Of a DNA stretch of 7,914 bases, positions 1 through 6,366 are shown piece by piece; positions within the stretch are counted from its first letter, which is position 1; every line of letters begins with the position of its first letter. Source of the stretch: Methanobacterium sp. UBA8 (GTDB lineage: Archaea > Methanobacteriota > Methanobacteria > Methanobacteriales > Methanobacteriaceae); contig DADN01000110.1 in NCBI GenBank assembly GCA_002509665.1, forward strand, positions 1 to 7,914. The letters run 5' to 3'. The position numbers and the translations under genes are program-made. The notes under the pieces are model-generated. The model ran no database searches. It was not told the DNA's origin and saw only the letters and a program-made list of their open reading frames with translations.

Positions 1-546
1 AGTTACAGGATTCCTGAAATTGACCACATGCTGCGGAAAAAGAGGACAAAGAAAGAGGCGAAACTTTTGGGCGAAGCCAAAATGTGCGAAGTCAAAACTC
101 CCCTCATCTATGACATAAACAAAAAAGATCATGCCATTGTTTTAGAAAAAATTGAAGGGAAAATAATTAAAGAGGTCTTTGAAGATGCTTCCCTGGATGA
201 AATAAAAACGATTTCAAGGAAAATTGGGGAAAACATAGCAAAGTTGCACAACTGCGGCATAATTCATGGGGACCTTACAACTTCAAATTTAATTTTAGAA
301 AATGACGATATAGTTTTCATAGATTTTGGACTTGGAAAAAATTCAGAATTAGTTGAAGATAAAGGTGTTGACCTCCTGGTATTTAAAAAAGCCATTGGCG
401 GCATCCACTACAAAATCGCTGATTTATGCTTTACAGAGATTTTGAAAGGGTATGAAACTGCTGATGATTATGAAGAAGTAGCCAAAAAAATTGATGAAAT
501 TGAGGGAAGAAGAAGGTACACTGTAAATAATACAGAACATGACTAA
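1..546 (+). CDS. bud32: Bud32 kinase/ATPase domain of the KEOPS complex, 5'-truncated (probably the C-terminal half of a Kae1-Bud32 fusion)
   Basis: Bud32 is the small atypical kinase/ATPase of the KEOPS complex, which with Kae1 makes the t6A modification at position 37 of ANN-decoding tRNAs. The frame is open from base 1, and the codons before the ATG at 28 already read as the conserved Bud32 segment YRIPEID followed by LRKKRTKKEAKLL, so that ATG is internal and the gene begins outside the window. Of 181 visible codons, the catalytic loop HGDLTTSN lies at visible residues 89-96 and the metal-binding DFG at 108-110. The C-terminus is basic (RRRYT), like the Arg-rich tail of the family. In many euryarchaea, including Methanobacteriales, Bud32 is fused behind Kae1; whether that holds here cannot be seen. 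The next gene starts 46 bases downstream on the same strand. Confidence 0.93.
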   Translation, partial: SYRIPEIDHMLRKKRTKKEAKLLGEAKMCEVKTPLIYDINKKDHAIVLEKIEGKIIKEVFEDASLDEIKTISRKIGENIAKLHNCGIIHGDLTTSNLILENDDIVFIDFGLGKNSELVEDKGVDLLVFKKAIGGIHYKIADLCFTEILKGYETADDYEEVAKKIDEIEGRRRYTVNNTEHD

Positions 547-592
547 TTATAAACTCACATAGCAAAATATGACCCAATAAAGGAATACTACT

Positions 593-1057
593 ATGAATCC
601 AGAGAAACCTGAACAGGAAATGTTCTACAAACTTTCCTGCTACACTCAAACTCACCCTGATCCTTCATTTATCCACCAGTATGCAGTTGACGCCTTTGCA
701 GCCCAGTGCGCCGAAGGAAATACAAAACCAATCACCCTCGCATTTGCCCTCATTGGCCTTTATCTGCATGTAGAAAAGGGTTTTACAGGAAGAGAAGTGC
801 AAACAGCACATGTTAAGCTGGCAAAACACAGGAAAGAATGGCCTAAATTTGATTTACCCATATCCGGAGGAAATATTACAGTTTATGATGTTCTTAATGC
901 TCCACGAGGCCCTGAAAGAGATGAAATGATCCATAAATGGTGCGTTTCAGTTTGGGATACCTACAGTGACAGCCATAAAAAAGTCGCGGGTCTCGTTCAA
1001 GCTGAGCTGTATGATAGACAGAAAAAAAGGAAAAATTTATGCTATAATCCAGAATAA
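593..1057 (+). CDS. DUF5946-type protein of unknown function
   Basis: This 154-residue soluble protein matches, from memory, the DUF5946 pattern: an N-terminal LSCYTQTHPDPSFIHQ block (residues 14-29), then VDAFAAQ, a central LYLHVEKGFTGREVQ block (56-70), GPERDE (106-111) and WCVSVW (116-121). His and Cys residues (C16, H21, H28, H59, H73, C117) fall in or near these blocks and could bind a metal, but that is inference; no reaction is known to me. There is no signal peptide or membrane segment. The ATG at 593 is supported by AAGGA at 580-584, eight bases upstream. A TATA-like ATTATAAA at 547-554 just behind the bud32 stop could give it its own promoter. It sits between bud32 and the Ham1 gene and has no obvious link to either. 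Homologues are also known in bacteria, so transfer is possible. Confidence 0.7.
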   Translation: MNPEKPEQEMFYKLSCYTQTHPDPSFIHQYAVDAFAAQCAEGNTKPITLAFALIGLYLHVEKGFTGREVQTAHVKLAKHRKEWPKFDLPISGGNITVYDVLNAPRGPERDEMIHKWCVSVWDTYSDSHKKVAGLVQAELYDRQKKRKNLCYNPE

Positions 1058-1105
1058 TAATTCACCCAATTACCATCCGGGCAAGTTTTAACAGAATTTA
1101 AATAA

Positions 1106-1113
1106 TTTTATAT
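1106..1113 (+). promoter_or_regulatory. Candidate TATA box for the XTP/dITP diphosphatase gene
   Basis: TTTTATAT lies in the 132-base gap after the DUF5946 gene and resembles the archaeal TATA consensus TTTATATA. It would place transcription start near 1135 and give a leader of about 55 bases. A second AT-rich match, TTTAAATA at 1097-1104, is equally possible. The same T-rich stretch could also end transcription of the upstream gene. Confidence 0.3.
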
Positions 1114-1189
1114 TGATTTGTTAAGTTTAATTACTCTTCAAAGAAATAAAAAACATTCACAGGATCAGTTTTTGGTGGAATGGTAAAAA

Positions 1190-1759
1190 ATGGTCAGAGT
1201 CATAAACTTTATAACTGGTAACAAACACAAAGTTAAAGAAGCCAAAGGAATTTTTGAAAAATTTGGCATAGAGCTTGAACATACAGATCTAGGCTACCCT
1301 GAAGTGCAGGGAGAGCTGGTTGATGTGGCCAAATTTGGCGCGAAGTATGCTGCAAGCAAACTAGAAGGACCTGTAATAGTAGAAGATGCTGGTCTTTTTA
1401 TAAAAGCCTTAAACTGGTTTCCAGGGACTTACTCGTCCTACGTGCAGGAAACACTTGGTAATAAAGGCATTTTAAAGCTCATGAATGATGTTGAAGACAG
1501 ATACGTCGAATTCAGGTCGGTTATTGGCTACTGCACACCCAAAGCCGAGCCCGAGGTTTTTTTAGGCACTGTTCCAGGACATATTGCATACAAAGAGCGG
1601 GGTAATCATGGATTTGCTTACGATCCGCTTTTTATTCCAGAAGGATATGATAAGACCTTTGGAGAGCTTACAACAGATGAAAAAAATGAATTTTCTCACA
1701 GGAGAAGGTCACTTGAAAAATTTGCATCATGGCTGAATGAACATGCTGCAGATGACTAA
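1190..1759 (+). CDS. rdgB: XTP/dITP diphosphatase (Ham1/RdgB family, non-canonical purine NTP pyrophosphatase)
   Basis: The enzyme hydrolyses XTP, ITP and dITP to the monophosphate and pyrophosphate, keeping deaminated purines out of DNA and RNA. The 189-residue length fits the family. The visible motifs are the nucleotide-binding [10 protein letters not shown] (residues 9-18), EDAGLF (65-70, with the likely catalytic acid D66), FPGTYSSY (77-84), GFAYDPLF (141-148) and SHRRRSL (169-175). The sequence closely resembles, as recalled, the structurally solved Methanocaldococcus homologue MJ0226. Many members have EDSG where this has EDAG, a mild change. The ATG at 1190 places TGN at the usual distance from the N-terminus; GGTGGA at 1174-1179 is a suitable ribosome binding site, and an in-frame GTG inside it runs into a stop. 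S15 follows after 145 bases. Confidence 0.95.
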   Translation: MVRVINFITGNKHKVKEAKGIFEKFGIELEHTDLGYPEVQGELVDVAKFGAKYAASKLEGPVIVEDAGLFIKALNWFPGTYSSYVQETLGNKGILKLMNDVEDRYVEFRSVIGYCTPKAEPEVFLGTVPGHIAYKERGNHGFAYDPLFIPEGYDKTFGELTTDEKNEFSHRRRSLEKFASWLNEHAADD

Positions 1760-1815
1760 CTATTTGAAAATTCAATTAAGCTAATTAAGTAAGAGGTTGA
1801 GGAAAATCAAAGTTA

Positions 1816-1882
1816 GCAAAAAATAAAAAAATTTTGCACTCCAAAATTCTTCGAATTTGGAGAGATTTTCCGAACCGGAAAA
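1816..1882 (+). promoter_or_regulatory. Three tandem hairpins in the leader of the S15 gene
   Basis: The RNA from this stretch can fold into three consecutive stem-loops just ahead of the S15 ribosome binding site. Hairpin 1 pairs GCAAAA (1816-1821) with TTTTGC (1832-1837) across an A-rich loop. Hairpin 2 pairs 1839-1849 with 1853-1862: ten base pairs, one bulged A and a UUC triloop. Hairpin 3 is seven perfect pairs, TTTTCCG (1866-1872) with CGGAAAA (1876-1882), with loop AAC. An A-tract then a T-tract (1879-1892) lead into the ribosome binding site. Bacterial S15 represses its own mRNA through leader structure; an equivalent role here is inference. The hairpins could instead be an intercistronic processing or pausing element. 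Confidence 0.5.
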
Positions 1883-1892
1883 AAAAATTTTT

Positions 1893-1900
1893 GAGGTGAT
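1893..1900 (+). promoter_or_regulatory. Ribosome binding site fixing the S15 start
   Basis: GAGGTGAT is a strong match to the archaeal anti-Shine-Dalgarno complement (GGAGGTGATC) and lies four bases before the ATG at 1905. It rules out the longer in-frame reading from the TTG at 1857, whose extra residues resemble no S15 N-terminus and whose DNA is occupied by the leader hairpins. Confidence 0.85.
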
Positions 1901-1904
1901 TTTA

Positions 1905-2306
<402 letters not shown>

Positions 2307-3633
2307 AGCTGATGAAGCCTGCTCCCTTTTAAAGGAGCACATTAAAAATGATCATGTTGTGAGAGTAATCTCACACAATGATTCTGATGGACTGTCCGCT
2401 GCAGGAGTAATGTGTAACGCAATTTCCAAACAAGGCGGTAAATTCCATGTCACAATAGTTCCAAGGCTCAAAGAAGAGTTTGTAAGAAAATTAAGGAACG
2501 AAAGATACAAATTATTCGTTTTCTGTGATATGGGAAGTGCATATCCTGATCTTATAAGCAAATTAAAAGCTGATTCAATAATTGCCGACCATCATCAGGT
2601 GTTAGGTGATCAGGACAATGAATACAAAAATTTAATCCATGTAAACCCACATCTCTTTGAAATGGATGGAACAAGGGACGTGAGCGCCTCAGGAGTTTCT
2701 TATTTAACTGTCCGAGGAATGGAGAACGTAGAACTTACAGGGCTTGCATTAGCCGGTGCTTACGGAGATATGCAGTGCAGTGAGGAAATCACAGGCGTCA
2801 ACAAGATGATGCTTGACGAAGGCCTTAATGCTGGCGTAATCGAAGAACATGAAGACCTTAAAATAACCTACAAAAAGGAAGAACCACTTTATAAAGCACT
2901 TTCATATACTTTTAACCCTGCTTTAAAAGGTATTTCCGGAGATCCTGAAGGAACTAAAGCATTCCTGGAAGAACGCGGATTATCTTACGGAATCAAATTC
3001 GATGAATTAGCAGAAGAAGAAAAAGACCTGTTAAAAGAAGAACTCATCAAAATAAACCCTAAAATATTCGACAAAGTTTACAGCATACCACGTGAAACTC
3101 CCGTTTTGAGGAATATAGAAGACTATTCAAGGATTCTTGATGCCTGCGGTAAGAATAAAAAGTACGGTGTCGGACTGAGCATATGCATTGGTGAAAGGGA
3201 GAATGCTCTTGAAGAAGGGATAACATTTGCTAAAAAATACAGAGACAGCCTAGTTAAAGGCATAGACTGGATTAAGAAAGAGGGATCAGTTCAATTAGAT
3301 AATATTCAGTATATTTACACTGAAGACAAAGCCAGAAAAAGTTTAATGGGTACACTATCAAGTATTGGACTTGAACTCGAAATTTTAAATCCAAATAAGC
3401 CAGTAATTGCCATATCTAAGATGGACAACATCATAAAAGTGTCTGGAAGAACCACCATGGACCTTATTAAAAAAGGCGTGAACCTTGGTTATGCACTTGG
3501 TGAAGCTGCTAAAAGCTTTAATGGAGCCGGAGGAGGCCATAATATAGCTGCTGGTGCAGTAGTACCTTTCAAAGATATGGATAATTTCACAGACATTGTT
3601 GATGAGATAGTTGGAACTCAAATCAGACAATAA

Positions 3634-3646
3634 TTTTTTTATTTTT
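3634..3646 (+). terminator. U-rich terminator after the RecJ-like gene
   Basis: Directly behind the TAA stop comes seven T, one A and five T. Archaeal RNA polymerase terminates at such U-tracts without needing a hairpin. It marks the likely 3' end of the cluster that contains S15 and recJ. Confidence 0.6.
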
Positions 3647-3863
3647 AAATCCGATACTAACTTAAATTTATATTTTCTATTTTATTAATTTTGCTTTAAT
3701 ACATCCCAATACGGTTAGATACAGTTTATTCTAAGTAATTTCAATATATATCCATTAAAACATAGTATTAAGCAGTGCTGTCAATAAAGCATGTAAAATA
3801 TAAAATAAATTACTATTTTTAATCTTAGTTAAGCAAGTATAAATTAACTTAAATTAAAAATGA

Positions 3864-3873
3864 ATATAAAAAA
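3864..3873 (+). promoter_or_regulatory. Candidate TATA box for the aconitase X gene
   Basis: ATATAAAAAA lies about 100 bases before the start codon, predicting transcription from roughly 3892 and a leader of about 75 bases. TTAAATATA at 3900-3908 is an alternative that would give a leader of about 40 bases. The composition makes such matches frequent, so the choice is uncertain. Confidence 0.3.
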
Positions 3874-3922
3874 TAAATTCAGAATAAATCTTGAAGATAT
3901 TAAATATAGAAAATACATCAAT

Positions 3923-3943
3923 TTAGCTTCCTGTTGAAGTTAA
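3923..3943 (+). promoter_or_regulatory. Stem-loop in the aconitase X leader
   Basis: TTAGCTTC (3923-3930) pairs with GAAGTTAA (3936-3943) over eight positions, one of them G-U, around the five-base loop CTGTT. It lies 15 bases upstream of the AGTGAT ribosome binding site. It could influence translation, but an eight-pair stem of this composition may also be chance. Confidence 0.3.
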
Positions 3944-3958
3944 TGAATTAAAAATTTT

Positions 3959-3964
3959 AGTGAT
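3959..3964 (+). promoter_or_regulatory. Ribosome binding site fixing the aconitase X start
   Basis: AGTGAT, a near match to GGTGAT, ends four bases before the ATG at 3969, the same geometry as the S15 site. It overlaps the in-frame GTG at 3960, so that GTG is part of the ribosome binding site and not the start. Confidence 0.6.
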
Positions 3965-3968
3965 TTTT

Positions 3969-5156
3969 ATGTACCTTACACCCCAAGAAGAAAAAATGCT
4001 AGAAGGCGAATATGGGTCTTCAGTTCAAAAAAGTATGGAAATATTAGTCGCTTTAGGCGATATATACAACGCTGAAAAACTTGTGAACATAACATCAGCG
4101 CAGATATCCGGAGTTTCGTATAAAACAATTGGAGATGCAGGCTTAGAATTTTTAGATGACATGGCTCAGGATGCAGGAGTCATAGTCCCATCAACCCTGA
4201 ACCCTGCTGGTGTTGACCTGGAAAGGAGAGACCTTGGATTTAGCGATGAATTTACAAAATGGCAGTTGAAGATAATTGAAGCCTACAGGAAGATGGATAT
4301 AACCACCACATGTACATGTACTCCATATCTTGTTGGAAACGTTCCAATGAGAGGTGACCATATTGCATGGTCTGAGTCATCTGCTGTAGCCTATGTAAAC
4401 TCAGTTATTGGTGCTAAAACAAACAGAGAAGGTGGACCTGGAGCACTTTCAGCCGCAATTTGTGGAAAAACACCAGAATACGGTTACCATCTCGATGAAG
4501 AAAGAAAGGCTAATTTAATTGTTGATGTTGAAACTGAAATTGAAGGAACAGACTATGGATCTATTGGATATCTTGTTGGGAAAGCTGTAGGTGACGGAGT
4601 ACCTTATTTTAAATTTAAAAATACATCAAAAAGGGATAACTTAAAAAGTTTAGGCGCTGCACTTGCTTCATCAGGCGCCGTTGCGCTATATCACGTTGAA
4701 AACTTAACTCCAGAATACAAGTTTGCACTTGAAGGGCTGGAAACCAGCGATCTGGAAAAAATCAGCATTAGCAGGAAAGATATTGACGAAACAAAGGAAA
4801 AACTTTCAACAAGCAGCAAAAAGCCAGATTTAATATGCTTAGGCTGCCCACATGCATCCATCGAAGAAATCAAGACCATTGCAGAGAAAGTGGCTGGAAA
4901 ACAGCTTCAAAACGAATTATGGGTTTGTACATCAATTTCAGTTAAAGCTGCAGCAGACAGAATGGGTTACACAGACATAATTGAAAAAGCCGGTGGAAAA
5001 ATGGTCTGTGATACATGCATGGTAGTTGCACCAATTGAAGAGCTCGGATTTGATGTTATTGGGGTTGATTCAGCTAAAGCAGCTAATTACGTGCCCAGTA
5101 TGTGCGGGTTAGACGTTGTTTTTGATGAACTAGAGAACATGATTGTTGAAAAATAG
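3969..5156 (+). CDS. Aconitase X catalytic (large) subunit, probable phosphomevalonate dehydratase large subunit
   Basis: Archaeal aconitase X dehydrates mevalonate 5-phosphate to trans-anhydromevalonate 5-phosphate, which a UbiD-type decarboxylase and isopentenyl phosphate kinase carry on towards the isoprenoid lipids of the membrane. The 395 residues start [16 protein letters not shown], a typical family N-terminus, which supports the ATG at 3969. Other family segments are [12 protein letters not shown] (115-126), [22 protein letters not shown] (148-169), [11 protein letters not shown] (287-297), CDTCMVVAP (347-355) and [11 protein letters not shown] (375-385). Cysteines 115, 117, 293, 347, 350 and 379 include the likely Fe-S ligands; I cannot assign exactly which. 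The enzyme needs a small subunit of about 130 residues, which is not encoded in this window. Bacterial relatives act on hydroxyprolines, but an archaeal source favours the mevalonate role. The gene appears monocistronic and ends convergently with the next one. Confidence 0.9.
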   Translation: MYLTPQEEKMLEGEYGSSVQKSMEILVALGDIYNAEKLVNITSAQISGVSYKTIGDAGLEFLDDMAQDAGVIVPSTLNPAGVDLERRDLGFSDEFTKWQLKIIEAYRKMDITTTCTCTPYLVGNVPMRGDHIAWSESSAVAYVNSVIGAKTNREGGPGALSAAICGKTPEYGYHLDEERKANLIVDVETEIEGTDYGSIGYLVGKAVGDGVPYFKFKNTSKRDNLKSLGAALASSGAVALYHVENLTPEYKFALEGLETSDLEKISISRKDIDETKEKLSTSSKKPDLICLGCPHASIEEIKTIAEKVAGKQLQNELWVCTSISVKAAADRMGYTDIIEKAGGKMVCDTCMVVAPIEELGFDVIGVDSAKAANYVPSMCGLDVVFDELENMIVEK

Positions 5157-5165
5157 TAATATTGT

Positions 5166-5186
5166 ATTTAATTTTAAGAATTAAAT
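5166..5186. terminator. AT-only hairpin behind the aconitase X gene
   Basis: ATTTAATT (5166-5173) and AATTAAAT (5179-5186) form eight pairs around TTAAG, ten bases after the stop codon. All pairs are A-T, so the RNA hairpin would be weak. Together with the next hairpin it lies between two convergent genes and may help terminate on either strand. Confidence 0.3.
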
Positions 5187-5190
5187 TATT

Positions 5191-5235
5191 GAGAAATAGA
5201 TAAAATTACATCTATTCCTCATTTTCACCCTTTTT
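5191..5235. terminator. Probable terminator hairpin between convergent genes
   Basis: GAGAAATAGAT (5191-5201) pairs with ATCTATTCCTC (5210-5220) over eleven positions with one A-C mismatch and an eight-base loop; one further T-A pair closes the base. On the plus strand a T-rich stretch ending in TTTTT (5222-5235) follows, as expected for termination of the aconitase X transcript. The inverted repeat also faces the minus-strand gene that ends at 5262, so it could serve both, although no clear T-run follows on that side. Confidence 0.5.
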
Positions 5236-5261
5236 AAACTCATTATTTTACATTTAAGATA

Positions 5262-6116
5262 CTATAAAATCTTTGCATCCCGATCAATCCACTGAAAACC
5301 CATCTTTAATTCCATGTACATATAAGTCATCACCAGTGCAAAATAAGGAACAAGTATGATACTTACCAAAAGCCCTACAATTTGAGTTGCAAATGGACCA
5401 GCTACGAAAGTTAAAGGAATCGAAATAATTCCCAGTATTAAACCTATTCCCATCGAGATAACGGCATTAATGAGTGCAACCAGAAATACAGTTAATTTAT
5501 TATTCCAGAATATATCGTAGCTGTCTTTAATTGAGCCTATAACTGATTTTTGGCCTACAACTATTGACTGGTTAAATACAAAGAATATCAGTGAAATTAA
5601 AATAAACCCAATGAAGAGTATTATAGATCCGATTAAAAGCACTGAAATTCCACTTAGTATCACATTATTAAAAATCAAATAAAGCCCTAAAATTAGAGGT
5701 ATAGTTATTATAGCTGTTAAAATCGTTTTTATAATTGAAACCACAAATATTTTGGGGAAAAATTTTATCCCATCTTTCCATGCAATATCCAGACTTGCAG
5801 AACCGTCCATTATTATTTGTTTAGCCATTCCCACTGTAGCAGCAGTTCTAAATGCATTTATAATATAAATCAGGATTTCAATAATTAATAAAATCAGGCC
5901 AGCTGTAAACAGTGAATTTGAGTTAATTTGAGAGAATATAGATGGCGTGAAATTTCCCATAATACTCAAATTTGGCGATAAAGTTGCCATTACCCCAAAA
6001 AAGCCCACAATAATCAATAATGCAGTTAATATTGAAGCTACTATTGAAGGTACAGTTATTTTCCAATTTCTTCTAAAACTTTCAATCGATTTTGAATAAT
6101 AATCTCCTATATCCAT
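5262..6116 (-). CDS. Multi-pass membrane protein, DUF4013 type
   Basis: This 284-residue protein has about six hydrophobic helices: residues 20-46, 68-92, 122-148, 152-182, 207-233 and 236-265. The N-terminus, MDIGDYYSKSIESFRRNWKI, is the amphipathic lead-in typical of DUF4013-like archaeal membrane proteins, and the repeat-like SIKDSYDIFWNNK (195-207) before the fifth helix resembles it, suggesting an internally duplicated fold related to the glycerophosphodiesterase membrane domain group. The function is unknown to me; there are no catalytic or transporter signature residues and no cleavable signal peptide. The ATG (complement of 6114-6116) is preceded by GGGGGA (complement of 6122-6127), an acceptable G-rich ribosome binding site. 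It is transcribed away from hef and appears to stand alone. The C-terminus (MGFQWIDRDAKIL) is hydrophilic. Confidence 0.75.
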   Translation of the reverse strand: MDIGDYYSKSIESFRRNWKITVPSIVASILTALLIIVGFFGVMATLSPNLSIMGNFTPSIFSQINSNSLFTAGLILLIIEILIYIINAFRTAATVGMAKQIIMDGSASLDIAWKDGIKFFPKIFVVSIIKTILTAIITIPLILGLYLIFNNVILSGISVLLIGSIILFIGFILISLIFFVFNQSIVVGQKSVIGSIKDSYDIFWNNKLTVFLVALINAVISMGIGLILGIISIPLTFVAGPFATQIVGLLVSIILVPYFALVMTYMYMELKMGFQWIDRDAKIL

Positions 6117-6156
6117 AAAATTCCCCCGAGTAAATTAGATAATGTAACAGCACTTT

Positions 6157-6191
6157 GAATTAATTATATCTTATTTAATTATGAATTAATT
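6157..6191 (-). repeat. Direct repeat GAATTAATT in the DUF4013 promoter
   Basis: GAATTAATT occurs at 6157-6165 and again at 6183-6191, with starts 26 bases apart; each contains the palindrome AATTAATT. Both copies lie between the proposed minus-strand TATA box and the start codon, where an archaeal repressor would block initiation. An operator role is inference, and AT-rich composition raises the chance of coincidence. Confidence 0.3.
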
Positions 6192-6194
6192 TCC

Positions 6195-6204
6195 ATATAA
6201 AAAA
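6195..6204 (-). promoter_or_regulatory. Candidate TATA box for the DUF4013 gene
   Basis: Read on the minus strand this is TTTTTTATAT, close to the archaeal consensus. It predicts initiation near 6172 and a leader of about 55 bases. AAGATATAAT around 6163-6172 is a weaker alternative closer to the gene. Confidence 0.4.
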
Positions 6205-6244
6205 GCTTTCTCTTTTTAACTATTAAAAGGATATAATAGCTTAA

Positions 6245-6257
6245 TTATATATTTAAA
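6245..6257 (+). promoter_or_regulatory. Alternative upstream TATA box for hef
   Basis: TTATATATTTAAA is a strong TATA-like match on the plus strand and would give hef a leader of about 90 bases. It is less attractive than the element at 6336-6344 because no ribosome binding site precedes the hef start, as a leadered mRNA would normally have. It is nearly symmetric and could also serve the minus strand. Confidence 0.25.
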
Positions 6258-6318
6258 TTGCTTAAGATCCTAATTTCAGGATTTAAATGGATTAAGTTAA
6301 TATTTCAATCTCATATAC

Positions 6319-6333
6319 TCAATTTAAAATTGA
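6319..6333. promoter_or_regulatory. Perfect 15-bp palindrome next to the hef TATA box (candidate operator)
   Basis: TCAATTT-A-AAATTGA has perfect seven-base half-sites around a central A. It ends two bases before the proposed hef TATA box, overlapping where the transcription factor B element would sit. Such a position suits a dimeric helix-turn-helix regulator. The regulator is not encoded in the window and the role is inference. Confidence 0.4.
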
Positions 6334-6335
6334 AC

Positions 6336-6344
6336 TTTTTATAT
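6336..6344 (+). promoter_or_regulatory. Candidate TATA box for hef, giving a leaderless transcript
   Basis: TTTTTATAT is centred about 27 bases before the ATG at 6367. Archaeal transcription starts about 25 bases downstream of the TATA centre, so the mRNA would begin at or within a few bases of that ATG. No Shine-Dalgarno-like sequence is present before the start, which agrees with leaderless translation. Confidence 0.5.
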
Positions 6345-6366
6345 GATCATGCCCAATATAAAAACC

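Larger units (their letters stand above)
3647..3968. other. AT-rich intergenic region before the aconitase X gene
   Basis: More than 300 bases hold no convincing gene. The sequence is very AT-rich, with stops in all frames and no GC-rich block of the kind that marks structured RNAs in such genomes. An 11-base direct repeat, TAACTTAAATT, occurs at 3658-3668 and 3845-3855, but low complexity makes chance likely. A 25-codon ATG reading frame at 3860-3937 has no ribosome binding site. The only signals I would keep are the promoter-like and hairpin elements close to the downstream gene. Confidence 0.6.

Noticed and set aside
431..655. 74-codon minus-strand frame across the bud32 / DUF5946 junction
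   Set aside because: It is antisense to two supported genes, and its His/Phe-rich composition mirrors the complementary coding strand.
1857..1904. Longer S15 reading from TTG, adding 16 residues
   Set aside because: The added residues do not resemble an S15 N-terminus, and GAGGTGAT sits at ideal distance from the ATG at 1905.
3658..3855. 11-base direct repeat TAACTTAAATT as a possible mobile-element boundary
   Set aside because: The repeat is AT-only apart from one base, and the 187-base interval contains no gene or terminal inverted repeat.
3860..3937. 25-codon ATG frame in the aconitase X upstream region
   Set aside because: There is no ribosome binding site, the product is Lys/Asn/Ile-rich as expected from AT-rich noise, and it ends inside the stem-loop.
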